Below, one piece after another: positions 12,310-25,096 of a DNA stretch of 64,000 nucleotides. Positions within the stretch are counted from its first letter, which is position 1, and each line of letters starts with the position of its first letter. The notes under the pieces are model-generated. The model made no database searches. It saw nothing but the letters and a program-made list of their open reading frames with translations, and was not told where the DNA came from. Origin of the DNA: Lactifluus volemus (taxonomy: Eukaryota > Basidiomycota > Agaricomycetes > Russulales > Russulaceae); assembly GCA_022376515.1 (NCBI GenBank), contig WTXI01000134.1, positions 35,741-99,740 on the forward strand, given 5' to 3'. The position numbers were made by a program, and so were the translations under genes.

Positions 12310-14250
12310 ATAGCGTCGGGTGCAGTTAGGTTTTTTATTTCAAAATCCCTGTACTTACGAGACTGTACCTGTTACCATTACTACGATCTAGTGGCTGACC
12401 TGTCTATATATCACTCTCTGCGTAATTATCTGAGGCGCTCTCAGACTTGCTCGCGCTGGCCCACCTTTTACCATGAACCACACCTCTAGGGGCCGCCTAC
12501 CCCTGGAGCTGCGTCTTATATGACGCTGACGACCATTCCAGGTACAGAGCTCCGAGAATTTGTAGGAGGTATGATGAGTGTACTCGGGAGCAAGTGGAGT
12601 AGCATCATGTACGCGAAGATGAGCACCTGGTGCTAGGTTGTTTGCGTGGCTTGTATGCAGCCAGGAACATGAGATACACGTCGTTCTTCTCGAGCATGTG
12701 AAGCTGCTGCAAGTCTTCGACGCAATAAGTCATTCTTACTCCTGTTGGGCTACGAAAGAGATAGAGCACCTCGATTTCCTCGGCATCGTGGTCACGTCGG
12801 CACTTGTTGGGGCGCACTTCAAGTTCGACTGCGGAGCCAGATGGAGTGCGTCATTGTAACGAGTCTCTAGCTAAAAATTATAAACCGGCTCTGGAATATT
12901 CAGAGAAATCTGATTGTAGTTCCGTAACATCATTCGTCTTCCCTTTTTGGGGTGGGACCTTAGTTTCCGTCATCAGTGATCGCGTGAGCAGAGTTTGACC
13001 CAGTCAACTGGCAGCCGCATCTTAAGCACCCTATATCAAAAGGCCACCTAACATAACGCCCTCTCGTGGGGACATGAACTGCAGGTAATGACTCATGAAC
13101 GAGAAGACAATGATTGGCATGGCGGCCAACTATGATTGAACGTATTGAATTCCAGAACTGAGCGGTGAGCGCTGAGCTGTGAAGGTGGGAAATTGGTAAA
13201 AGAGACATTTTTTCATGGGCCTGACTCGGACAGGGCACGGCCGAACTCTCCGCCCTTCCCCGAACGAGAAACTTCTGCTGAGGTACTATGACAATACATA
13301 CAAATGAACCCTGCCTGAAGTACTTTTCCCGGCAACCCCGAAGCTACACAGAGGAAATAACACGCATATAGTGGAATCACGAGTACAGCCCAGGGCAGCG
13401 CACCTGAGAAGGCTGAGCTGCTGTTACTGTCACCAAAATAAGCCAGTAAGTTGGGAGATCGTCACTCCGTCGAGGCCGGTGAGGCAAAGATCGGGAACGA
13501 TGGGCTGGGGAAAGGAGCTAGATATATAATCGAGTCGCTGGTTGCCACTGTGACATACATGCTCAGCTTGCACTAACTAGTCCTGAAACATCAATCACTA
13601 CTATCTCTTCGTCTTCGTCTTCCCTCCCGCCCTCGAATTCTACTCAGCACATAAATGATTCTACTGTACGATCTCACATGTTTTCAAGCAACGAGTCTTC
13701 TTCCCCACCATCATCTGTACCAATATCATCCCGGCGACGAGAGTTCAGTCCGAGCAACGGCTGTACTCCGTCGGAAGGAGCCGTCTACACTTTCTGGCGG
13801 TCACGACGTCTCGGTCGTCGATTGAAGGCGTACTAATGGGTGGAATGTCTTGGGTCTCGGCAGGAGCGTCGACGACGGGCTACTGTTCAGACTCTGGGAG
13901 CAAGTCGGGATGAATGACGAGTGCGTGAGCGATCTGGTCCTGTATATACTGTCGTGACTGCAGATGTCAGCCGACAACCAATGGCAAAAGTTGGAGATAA
14001 AATGCGCACCGCCCCCCATCCACGCTCAGCAAATTTGGTCCCTGGCTCAGCATCTCACGATTCAACTTCAAATTCGGGATCCGACGCAAGGGATGCATCC
14101 GAGTCGGATTTGAGAGCGCCACTTTCTCCGGAACGGGCATAGGGCACGTGATTGAGCTTGTGATCGTGTACTCCACTTGCCTTATTTGATATTGCCAATT
14201 ATTCTAAACCGAACGATCCACGACTGCCGCACACTAGAAGCGAATCCTAC
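12310..14250. other. Long 3' flank of NLR copy 2 (non-coding)
   Basis: The first part matches the flanks of copies 1 and 5. The stretch 13240-14165 is shared only with 47570-48002. It shows no consistent coding frame between the two copies. It ends about 85 bp before the KPVIYLYP gene start and probably includes that gene's promoter. No transposon ends were found in it. Confidence 0.45.
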
Positions 14251-15519
14251 CATGTCTCTTGTTGATTCTGAATTAGGGTCCTCGTCCCCTCTCATCATGA
14301 CGTATGATGGCAAGAGTGTTTCCGTATCTCGCGGTGACTACCTTCAATATCAAGTGAGTTGTGCTGTCCGAGTCGGCACTCTGGTGCTCACAGTTCCTAT
14401 TGCAGTCGCACAACAAAACTTCCCATCCTTGAGTCGTGTGTCTCCAGATAATCTCGTCTTTCGCGGAGAAAATCCGAGGTCAAACAGGGTTGACTATTGA
14501 AATCTCGAGCGATATCTGGTATCTTTCCCTCCAATCCATGGATTCCGTGACGATTGAGCTCAAGCCGGGATCTGGTACGTTCAGATGATATTCAAACGAG
14601 GGAGGCTAATGACGTGGTCTGGTCTCGCAGAGAAGCCTAAGCGGTGGTGGAGAAAATCCACTAATCGACCGGTGCTTCGAAAACCTGTCATTTATCTATA
14701 CCCACCTTCCAGCCTTTCCCATGTCACCGTACAGCTGTCCCTCGCGTCGTTATGGAGTTTTTCAGCTGTATACCCCCAACCGCAGATTTTGACTACTACC
14801 GCAGACGAACGTGAATCCCTGACTTGGACCGTCGCAGCAGAACCTGATGGCACACTCGTCGAGGAGACTGGTGGAACGGAAGTATCCTACCGGTACTGAG
14901 AAGCAGTGTGAGTTTAACTCCGAACCTATCTTTCTCGTCTGGCCGTGACTGAATGTTCCTCCTTAGCGTGAATCCTCACGTCATAACTCCTAATGTCTCT
15001 CGTGCCTCCACTCCTGTAAGCAACGCGGAGACATTCGATCCTTCTCCCCATAGGCAAAATTCCGGGCTACTTAGATGCCGCCCTCAAAGACCTGACCTTG
15101 CACATCGAAGCGCGCACCTCGTTCATCACGTTCGTATCTATTCTCCTCACTCCGAAGACAATGTATCAAAGTGGCATATTCGGTGACTCTTCAGATATTG
15201 GCTACCGGATTTGCTAAAGCACGAGTACGTCGTGCTCCGGTTCCTCCCACAGGAATCGTATGAGCAAGCCGCGCCGATGGTCGTCTGTCCCACGCCTGAC
15301 GTGGTCACACGCGTGTTCATGCTCTTCCGTGGTGTAGCCTCCGCCGACGTTGAATATTGGCAATCGGCGAGCGCACTTACGTCCGCGGTAGATGATACAG
15401 TATCCTGGACGGAGGTTGTCGGGGTCGACGCAGCGCGTGGGGATGATGTGAGGTTGTTCCGTGTGCTGGAGTGCGGTGGAATGGAGATCGAGCGAGGGCG
15501 ATGCCGTTTGCGGGGGTGA
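14251..15519 (+). pseudogene. KPVIYLYP-family gene copy b (full-length layout, broken)
   Basis: This is the only copy that keeps the 5' half. Exons I can support: 14251-14353 (MSLVDSELGSS...), 14406-14574, 14631-14908, then a segment from about 14968 and the last exon from about 15201. Introns have GTGAGT or GTACGT donors and AG acceptors. Exon 3 holds the family motif KPVIYLYPPSS at about 14691, followed by a beta-rich segment. Three lesions are visible: a frame change in exon 2 near 14462; TGA at 14897-14899 where the other copies read TGG; and a 35-bp deletion at 15035-15046 between 12-bp direct repeats (TCGATCCTTCTC) still present twice in copies a, c, d and e. I know the motif from uncharacterised agaricomycete proteins; no function is claimed. 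Confidence 0.7.
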
Positions 15520-15858
15520 TGATAGATGGGAAATGTGCTGATACGCAAGGGCTTTGACTTTTGCTGTGGTCAGCGCCCATGATCCTTAGTCTTGGTAACA
15601 TGAGACAACACCGACAATGACATTTTGTGAATCTTTGAAAAGTTGGCGGGCCTAGCCCATCCATGCTTTGTGCTGTTTGTTCTCAGCGCCCTAAGGCAAA
15701 ACGTGGGGCGTGGCTGCTACAGTATCTCATATCCATCTTATCTCTACTACCATACTCTTCGCTTCCATCATACCTATATTTCAGTCTTCGAAGCACATTT
15801 CAATACCTAAGAACATACCCAGATGATCCCAAATTCGTATGTCACAGTCTCTCACACC
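15520..15858 (+). pseudogene. Orphan NLR promoter and exon 1 (stub of a deleted sixth NLR gene)
   Basis: The sequence matches the promoter and start region of copies 2-5: the leader tract, CCTATATTTCAG, an ATG at 15823 and the first-intron donor GTATGT 14 nt later. Homology stops inside intron 1 at about 15858 and the sequence continues directly into the 3' end of gene X on the minus strand. The rest of an NLR gene and its 3' flank are absent. The simplest reading is an internal deletion that removed a sixth receptor. Confidence 0.75.
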
Positions 15859-17500
15859 CCGGAGAGTGAGGGCACGACTTGTCATGGCGCCGAGATTTGT
15901 GGTGGCTGCTGTGACAGTTACCTCGAAAGGGAGATTGTTCGGGTGATGGCATGATGGATGCGCCGGGTGTGGTGAGCCTGCCGGATGAACCAGATAGATT
16001 AGACGAGACGGCAACGTCCTCGAAAGGGGGCGAGGCTCGAAACACGCTATCGACATGCCCATCAATGAGCCACTTGCCGAACATTTCTTGTGCCCAGCCC
16101 ATCTCGTGCTCGACCTCCTCCCGTTCTTCCCCGTCTTTCCTTCTCCCCCTCCAGCCTTTCCTTGAGCTTCTCCAAAAACTCTTCACGTTTCTTGGCACTC
16201 CACTCCCTAGGTGAGTTCACCTAGGGGCCATCCGGAGAAATGTTCACTTCGAAGAGCTGGCGTCCGGTGCGTCCGATCTTGAGGTATCCTTTCTGTGCCC
16301 AATCCCATATGTCTGACTCATCCGAGTCGAGCAACAGAGCGAGGCACCTTGCGCATGGCTCGCCCGCAGTCAGCTCGGGGAGGTGGGATGTTTTTGGGCC
16401 CGGGTATTCCCATCCGAGGTGTGAAAGGGTCGCTTGGATCCGGTCTCGTTGATTTCTCAAGGGCATCGGGACAGGAAATGAAGATGATAGGCAGCAAGGA
16501 AGGAAGAGTGAGGTTCGAGTCGGAGTGCGGGGAGTACGTTGGTGTGGCTATGGATTTGCAGGGGAGGTCGATCTGTTACATGGGACAAGTAAGGAATCAG
16601 TGATTGGGGAGATCACGAGAGGAGTGTCCCTACAGCTGTGCTCACATATGTCGGGAGGGTCATAATGTATTCCTGAGTGGAGATGCTGCGACGCAACGGA
16701 GGGTGCCTTTGGTTGTCTGGAATTGGCAGCACTTGAACGGCGAGTGGAGGTTTGGATGCGGGAGGAATGAGTGCGGGAAGATGAAACGATGGAGGGTGAT
16801 ATCAAAGAGGACAATGTGACAGATGATTCACTGCTATAAGTGAAGTCACTGCCTCCGATAGTGGCCGTCCTCCACCGGCGATAGACATCACTATAAGAAA
16901 TGACGGACTTGTTCCCGGGATAGGGTACAACAACGCCGTCATATCTAGAATGATAGGCATACACGTGGGCGTGACGCTGCGCTTCCTTTGAAGAGATGGA
17001 CTTGGTCTCTTTTCTCTATTTTGAGAGGCAAAGGGCTTCTTTGACGAGTATGAGAAGATTTAAATAAGCCAAACTCAAAGACGGTGCTGAAGTCTGACTT
17101 GCTGCTGTGACTAAGAGATGTTAGATTAGAGACACTTACCATTCGGTATATTGAGCCCTCTCCAATGTTGCTTTGTGAGCCACATGCCCCATCGGGTAAT
17201 TATTGACCCGAAGGAAGAGGCACACGCATACTTGACATTGACCGTAGTTTGCTGGAGCAGTTGGATATGTGAAAAGCTCGGGCGGGTGCTGCACCGGTAT
17301 GTAATGGCATATATGAGAGGAGGAACACCGCAGACCCGATGAAAGCGACACGGTACGGTATCAGGCAGCGTATGCAGAGGATGTGAGATTAGCGCTGTGC
17401 TCGGCCCCGGCAAAAAACTGTGAGCCGGTCGAAGCCCAAGCCTTTGCATGTCGTGCACCCGGAGGGCGTCAGTTTTAAGATGGGCAGGCATGTGCTCGAA
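15859..17500 (-). pseudogene. Gene X copy b: minus-strand hypothetical gene, frame-broken
   Basis: Reading leftwards, the 5' exon (about 17400-17150) has the membrane-like stretch and the GTAAGTG donor near 17140. The serine-rich exon is at about 16960-16600. The last exon (about 16560-15860) has SHLGWEYPGPKTSHLPEL, WDWAQKGYLKIGRTGRQLF and a charged coiled-coil-like stretch. In this copy the last exon is split between two frames near 16210, so it is probably inactive. The family is unknown. It directly abuts the orphan NLR promoter. Confidence 0.5.
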
Positions 17501-18115
17501 TGGCAGAAGTGGAAGATGTACATTGGTGGATTACTCGTAACAGTTTCCTAACGATCTACATCCGCTGATTTATTCTTCTGAATGGTTCTCATGAATGTTG
17601 ACTTCAGCCATGGTGAAGGAATTGCGCTCTTGGCGATCACATGGTGTCTTGTGCCCGTTATTTTACTGTCTACCGCTCACAGTGATGGTGGTGACCCTTT
17701 GGCGCACCCGAGTATTGTCATCCGCGAAAGTTTTGCTTTTGATAGGTGCACTGAGATGACCGATGGAAGGACCAGAAAAGGAAGCTGATATAGACAAACT
17801 GACCCTCAATTAGAGTATAACATTCTACTGCGATCTTACTCTACCCGCCTCCCACCATCATATAATGCACCTCTCACCTCGCATCCGTAGCAGTTGTACC
17901 AGTGTGGCGGAGTGCGGTACGTGAGTCTCACTCTCCATCGTTCCTTGTATTTGTCCGAGATAAAAGAGGTTGAGAGGTGGCAACAGCCATTAAAAAGGAT
18001 CCAAAAACAAATCCAAAGATCGTTGCAAAATGAAGAGTGTACTCTCGGAAAACATCGATCGGTCGGGCAAGGTGGGAAATCTGAGGAAGGAAAAAAAATT
18101 GTTACGTAAACATTT
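17501..18115. other. Intergenic spacer (conserved array segment)
   Basis: Equivalent to 5081-5646. It has a short minus-strand open frame ending PPHWYNCYGCEVRGALYDGG that is partly kept in the other units. The frame is altered by indels between copies, so I do not call a gene. Confidence 0.35.
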
Positions 18116-18993
18116 GATGGTTCCTGCAAGGAACGGCGAATATAGCCCGCCAGACCCCGTGAACCCCAGCCCGCCCCCGTTCTTCTTGCTCAGGCTGCCA
18201 CCACGACACGCAAGCCGCGACTGCCACAGCACCTAGCTCGGGGCTCGAGTGCCGCGGCCGCAGCCGCGGTGCAGCTCCCTCTCCACGCTCACCTTCACCA
18301 CGCTTCTCCCCGCTACCACACTCGTCGATAAGACAACTGGAACGGAAGTACCCTACCTGTATTGGGAAGCAGTGTAAAGTTCAATTTCAAACCTAGCTCG
18401 CTCGTCTGGCCATGACTGAATGTTCCTCCTTAGCGTGAATCCTCACCTCATAACTCCTGATGTCTCTCGTGCCTCCACTCCTGTAGGCAACGCGGAGACA
18501 TTCGATCCTTCTCATCCATCAGTGACTCCGGGAAACTCGATCCTTCTCCCCATAGGCAAAGTTCCGGGCTACTTAGATGCGGCCCTCAAAGCCCTCACCT
18601 TGCACACGCGCGCACCTCGTTCATCACGTCCGTATCTATTCTCCTCACTTCGAGGACAATGTATCAACGTGGCATATTCGGTGACTCTTCAGATATTGGC
18701 TACCGGATCTGCTAAAGCACGAGTACGTCGCGCTCCGCTTCCTCCCACAGGAGTCGTACGAGCAAGCTGCGCTGATGGTCGTCTGTCCCACGCCTGACGT
18801 GGTCACACACGTGTTCATGCTCTTCTGTGGTGTAGCCTCCGCCGACGTTGAACTTTGGCAATCGGCGAGCGCACTTACGTCCGCGGTAGACGATACAACA
18901 TCCTGGACGGAGGTTGTCGGAATCGACGCAGCGTGTGGGCATGATCTGAGGTTGTTCCGTGTGCTGGAGTGGGGTGGAATTGAGATCGAGTGA
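18116..18993 (+). pseudogene. KPVIYLYP-family remnant c (3' half, frameshifted)
   Basis: Same layout as remnant a. A 4-nt loss near 18608 (others read CACACGGAAGCGCGC) shifts the frame before the final intron. The last exon is open to TGA at 18991-18993 and ends RVLEWGGIEIE. It lies about 330 bp upstream of NLR copy 3. Confidence 0.6.
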
Positions 18994-19320
18994 GGGCGAT
19001 GCCATTTGCGGGAGTGATGATAGATGGGTAAAGTACTGATACGCAAGGGCTTTGATTTTTGCTGTCGTCAGCGCCCATGATCCTCAGTCTTGGTAACATA
19101 CGACGACACCGACAATGACATTTTGTGAATCTGCGCATAAAGTTGGCGGGCCTAGCCCGTTGATGTTGTGTGCTGTTTGTTCTCAGCGCGCTAAAGCGAA
19201 ACGTGGGGCGTGTGCTACAGTATCTCATATCCATCTCATCTCTCCTACCATACTCTTCACTTCCTTCATACCTATATTTCAGTCTTCGAAGCACATTTCA
19301 ATACCTAAGAACATACCCAC

Positions 19321-22300
19321 ATGATCCAAAATTCGTATGTCACAGTCTCTCACACCTTATCGCTAATTGTCCTTACCTGAGCTGAGCAGCCCAGGTCCTC
19401 AAAGCTCCGGAGTAGGCTCCATCAATCGCGGCCATGTCAGCGAGACGCAACAAATCTCGCTTCCCCTCCAAGTGACCCGTACGTGTCTTTATCATCCCAC
19501 TCCGACTGTTACTAAAATTTTCTCCCGTTAGTCCTAAAAGCGCACAATCTTCCCCGTCTCAAGACCCTCCTTGGAAGAAAGAGACGATTTTATGCTACTG
19601 TGAACCATGGGGAGAGATCGTGGCAGACACAAGCTGTGCGGAGCGTGGCTCAACGTGTGGAATGGAACGAGAACGTCGACGCTTTGTGAGTCTTGTCATA
19701 TTTCTGTTCCTACGGATAGCTGAGTCTCCTGCAGCACTGTACAACCATCCTCCAATATCACCATATCTCTTTATGTGAAGAAGACTATGGGGACGGACGT
19801 CCTTATTGGAAGGCAGGAGATTACCTGTGAACCCAGAAATGGTTCGCATATTTCTTGCAATTCTTAGTGATCTTTCTGGCTGAACATGCTACACGAAGAA
19901 CTTGACGTTGTTCTCGATCATCCTGGACATGATACATCGGAGCCAGCCACAGTATTCCTAACGATCGCGGTGTCAGCAAACACAGGTTCCTCTCTGAGTG
20001 GGGTAGTCAATACCCCGAACCCTACAACGGCGGATCCGGCTAGCCCTGTTACTGCGCGTCCTAATGTCCTTTCCATTAAGAGGGATATCACTGGGCTGCC
20101 AACGGCAGGAGGCCCGACGGTGGAGTCACGTGACAGAATCCGTCATGCTCAGGAAGCTCTTGACAACATTGACACGATGAAGACGTGGAAAAACGCTGTG
20201 AATGCTGTGAAATGGGTAATGGGCGCTGTCAGTAAGATTGCAGAAGTATGCCCAGCATCGTTTTTGTTAATCCGTCCTGAGCTAACTTCCGCTGCTCAGC
20301 TGAACCCTTATGCAACACTAGCATGGAACATGCTTTCAAAGATCCCCGAGGTGCGACTCCTTATCTTGTCCCAGGACGACAACTCACTCTTTCTTGTTCA
20401 CCTTGCCCCCAGGTTTTGCTACAGCAAGTTCAGCGTGACGATAACATCCAAACACTACTTGAGGCGATAGTCGATGCCTTTGAATTCGCGGAAGAGGCCG
20501 ACCCGTTACGAGACATCAGGCCGGAGTCTAGGCAAGCAAAGATCCTAGAGGAGATGTTGAGATGCGTCACCGAATGTGCCGAATTTATCACATCGTATGC
20601 GGAGGACGTTAACGTTGGTACGTCGTCTTGGTCTCGCTTGTTGGTCATTATAAACATGTGATTACAGGAAGACGGGTTTTGAAGAATATGGTCGGCCCAG
20701 TTGATGAAGAAATTGAACAGCACCGCTCGAACCTCGTCCGACTCCGAGAAAGTTTCCTCACCCGAGCTGCTATCATCACTGAGGTTACTGTGATAGAGGC
20801 TGGTGCGTAATTGTTATAGCCACACAATCGTTGGATGATCGATCTCACAAGAGGAACACAGAGCTCAATGCGACGATCAGAGAATTGCCATATAAAGGAG
20901 GCTGGCGATACGGAGATGAGAGGCGCTGCCTTCCAGGCACACGCGAAGAATTCCTGGACCATATTGTCAAGTGGATCGAGAATCCGGAATCAAATCGTGG
21001 GCTCGTTCTATTTGGCCAGGCTGGCACGGGAAAGTCTTCGATTGCATATGAAATTGCCCATCGTTTCCTTAACAAATATCTCGGCTGTTACTTCGCCTTT
21101 CTGAGGAAAGAGCAGTCGAGAGACGAGGCTTATCAGCTGTTCACGACAATTGCACGGGATCTCTCCGATCGTAATCTTGCGTTCAAGCACGCCCTCGGCA
21201 GGGTAGTCAAGGATGAATCTTCCCTTCGCAATACCCGAAATTATCGTACACTTTTCGAATCTCTCCTTGTTGATCCGCTGAAGGACCTGTCGCTCCCTCT
21301 GCCGGTTCTTATCGTCATCGACGCATTGGATGAGAGCGGAGATGCAGTCGGACAAACTGGATTACACACCTTTCTTGCCGAACACCTGGCCGACCTCCCA
21401 CGAGAGTTCCGCATACTCATCACTTCAAGGCCAGAGGGTGGTATCGAACCTGCATTCACAGGAGCATCGTCTGTCGACACGCTCTACATGGATGACAGTG
21501 AACTGGCCGCCAAGACGGAGCAAGATATTCTGTTGTATCTTAAGAAGAATCTGCCTCGGGACGTGTTCAAGGAGCATGGTGCTGAACTAGCAAAGGCATC
21601 AGAGGGCCTGTTCCAGTGGGCAGCTGCTGCATCCGGATTTATAAATGGCCCTCCTGCTAGTTTTGGCTTCAGCAAGAGAAAGTGTGTACATCGCCTGTTA
21701 GGACACTCTCGAGATGACAGTGGAGAAGATCCGTTGGACAAATTATACAAAGAAATTCTGGAGGGGTACTTCGGACCGCAAGAAGCTCAGATTCTATTTC
21801 GTTCCGTCATGGGACAGCTTTTCGCCGCATTCGAACCGCTCTCGATAGATTCCTTAATCGCCTTACGTCGACATGCCCCCATCGTTGACGCCGAGGATTC
21901 TGATCCTGTTGTTGAGATGCTCCGTCACCTTGGCTCACTGCTGAGTCACGTGACGTCATCCGATCACACGCGTCCCATCGTTCCTCTCCACACATCATTC
22001 CGCGACTTTCTGACGAGCAAGAAGAATGACATATTTTATGTGGACCTTGATGATGCTCATCGTGAATTGGCGCATTCCTGCGTTAGCTTGATGCTCGTCA
22101 AGCTCAAGTTTAACATTTGCGAGCTCGAGTCATCATACCTTGCGAACAGCGATGTCGTAGACCTTCACTCTCGAATTTCCAAAACCATTTCACCTGCTCT
22201 ATCGTATGCCTGCATTTTCTGGGACAATCACTTAGGACATGTTGACTTCGAGCAAGACCTCTTCGCGAGATTTGGATCCTTGTTCGAGACGAAGTTTCTG

Positions 22301-24768
22301 TTTTGGCTTGAAGTGCTTAGCATCAAGTGCAAAGTGAATGTTGCTCTCCCAGCATTGTCGTCTCTGACGACATGGCTGCGGTCTGGCAAGAGTAAGGTAT
22401 GTACATCCCATACTTGAATATGAATGGTCGCATCATGATAAAATTACAACAGCCGTCTGAAACTGCGGAACATTTGGTGGGAATTGTGAATGATGGGTCC
22501 GCATTTGTGCGGTACTTTGGGATGCCCATTGCAAGGAGCGCACCGCATATCTATATTTCTGCCCTACCATTCGCACCGTCCTCTTCCCTCATCGTCAAGC
22601 ATTACCTTCATCTATTCCCTCGTACGCTATGCTTGGAGCGCGGGCAGTTGTCTCATTGGCCCGCGTTGGAAATGACGATTCAGGCACATGAAGGGCCAAT
22701 CCAGTCTGTTGCGTTCTCACCAGATGGGCAGCGCATTGCCTCAGGCTCACGGGATTGCACGATTCGGGTGTGGGATGCCACAACCGGGGAGCTTGTAGCA
22801 GGCCCGTTTACTGGACACACTGACACTGTCGAGTCGGTTACATTCTCTCCTGTCGGGCGGCACATCGCATCGGGCTCGAGGGATGGTACGATTCGGGTGT
22901 GGGATGCCGCAACAGGCGAGATCTTCGCAGGCCCGTTTACTCGTCACACCTTTGAGGTCTATTCTGTGACATACTCGCCAGATGGGGAGCGCATCGCCTC
23001 GGCCCTGCAAGATGGCACCATTTGCGTATGGGATGTTGCAAAAGGAGCCGTCGTGGCAGGGCCGTTTACTGGACACACTAGATGGGCCCGTTGTGTTGCA
23101 TTCTCGCCGGACGGGAAGCGCATCGTCTCGGCCTCGGGAGATTGCACGATTCGGGTGTGGGATGCCGCCACAGGAGAGGTTGTTGCGGGCCCGTTCACTA
23201 GACACACCGATAAAGTCCGCGTGGTTGCTTTTTCGCCAAGCGGACAGCTCATCGCCTCAGCCTCGACAGATTTCATGATTCACGTATGGGACGCTGCAAC
23301 AGGAGAAGTCATAGTAGGACCATTTATTGGACACACCGATGAGGTCTACTCTGTTGCTTTCTCGCCAGATGGGCAGCTCATTGCCTCGGCCTCATTGGAT
23401 TCTACGATTCGTGTGTGGGATTCCGCAACGGGAAAAGTTGTAGCCGGCCCGTTTATTGGACACACGGATGAGGTTGTTGCTGTTGCATTCTCTCCCGACG
23501 GACAACGCGTCACATCGGCCTCGTTCGATCGCACGGTTCGTGTGTGGAGCATCACAGCAGACATCGTAGTCGACCCGCTTCCTGGTCACACCCATTGGGT
23601 ATATGCTGTTGCATTCTCACCTGATAGCCAGCGCGTTGCCTCAGCCTCATACGATCATACAATTTGCGTGTGGGATACCACAACAGGGCAAGTCGCGTCG
23701 GGCCCATTTACTGAGCACACCGGTCTGGTTTTTTCTGTTGGATTCTCACCAGATGGGCAGCGAATTGCCTCAGCCTCGGCGGATCGCACGATTCGGGTAT
23801 GGGATGCCGTAACAGGAGAGATGGTAGTAGGCCCGTTTACTGGACACACCGATGAGATCAATTCTGTTGCATTCTCGCCAGACGGGCGGCGTATTGCCTC
23901 AGCTTCGGATGACGACACCATTCACACCTGGGATGCCGCCACAGGAGTGGTCGTTGTGGGCCCATTTTCTGGACATACCGATCGAGTTTTTTCCGTTGCG
24001 TTCTCGCCGGACGGGAAGCGTATCGTATCGGCCTCTGGAGATCGCACTATTCGTGTGTGGGATGCTGAAAATGGAGAGGCCATAGGAGACCCATTTACTG
24101 GACACACTGAGCTGGTCAGATCTGTTGCATTTTCTCCAGATGGGAAGCACATCGCTTCGGCCTCGGCAGATTGCACGATTCGCATATGGGATGCCGCAAC
24201 AGGAGAGGCCATAGTAGCACCATTCACAGGACATACAGATGAGGTCCGCTCTGTTGTGTTCTCGTCCGATGGGCAACGTATCGTCTCAGCCTCAGACGAT
24301 CGCACGATTCGTGTGTGGAATTCCGCGACAGGAGAGGCCATCGGATGCCCATTTACAGGACACACGGGTCGGGTGTTTTGTGTTGCATTCTCACCAGAGG
24401 GGCGGTGGATTGCTTCTGCCTCGGAAGATAACACGATTCGCCTATGGGATGCTCCAATAGTAGCAAAGCCGCTTCCTGGATACACCGAATCGGTCGACTC
24501 TGTTATAGTCTCGCCGGACATCATGGCCTCACGGGATCGCACGGTTAGTGCCATCGGGAAGGACGACTTTATGAACAAGTTTTTAATTAATGATGATGGG
24601 TGGATGTGTGGGGAAAGGGGAGAACTTCTTTTGTGGATTCCCCAGGTTCACCGTCCATATTTTCATAGGTCCAACACTGTCTGGATAGCAGGCAGATACG
24701 AAACTTGGCTTGAGCTGGCAAATTTTGTACATGGATCAAATTGGACTACAGTATATCACGATGTCTAA
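19321..24768 (+). CDS. NLR copy 3: C2-NACHT-WD40 STAND receptor, 1669 aa
   Basis: Exons: 19321-19334, 19387-19478, 19532-19685, 19735-19841, 19899-20350, 20413-20617, 20668-20802, 20862-22396 and 22453-24768 (5010 nt, no internal stop). The exon pattern is identical to copy 2 except that intron 5 is 62 nt, not a multiple of three, which proves it must be spliced out. Walker A GQAGTGKS is at residues 438-445 and Walker B LIVIDALDE at 537-545. Fourteen WD40 repeats follow from about residue 976. Contact-position residues differ from copy 2 at several repeats, for example GPIQS against EPIDS in repeat 1 and DEVVA against DFVLS in repeat 7. The final part lacks the AKTEN segment of copies 2 and 5. 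The whole frame is intact, so it is a candidate active receptor. Confidence 0.87.
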
Positions 24769-24783
24769 ATAGCGTCAGTTGTA

Positions 24784-25096
24784 TTTACGACTAGAAGTGC
24801 CGACGATGTCGACAAGGACCTTGCTTGTATGGAGGGGAACATCTATTAAAGAAATGTACGGTGCTAGAACATGTGATAATCACCAAGGTCAATATCAAAA
24901 ACAAAGCAACGTGCGGTCACCTGACTGCACAAATTAGTCTAAGTTACGCCACCAACCTCTAAACGGAAGCGATTTCAAATATCGGAAAAGATCCGATCCA
25001 ATCATGAACCAGAATTTAGCAAGGCACACCAATAGCAAAGCCGGATTTTGCAAGGCACGGTCGAATTATGACCGCACTGAATACCTTGCAAGCAAG
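24784..25096. mobile_element. About 310-bp insertion in the 3' flank of NLR copy 3
   Basis: All other copies pass directly from the stop-codon flank (TAAATAGCGTC...) into a T-rich tract and AAATCCCTGTACTC. Here about 310 bp lie between these two blocks. The insert is not repeated elsewhere in the window. It contains several CTTGC or GCAAGG motifs in both orientations, including ACCTTGCAAGCAAGGT near its right end. I could not define terminal repeats or a target duplication, so its class is unknown. Confidence 0.5.
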
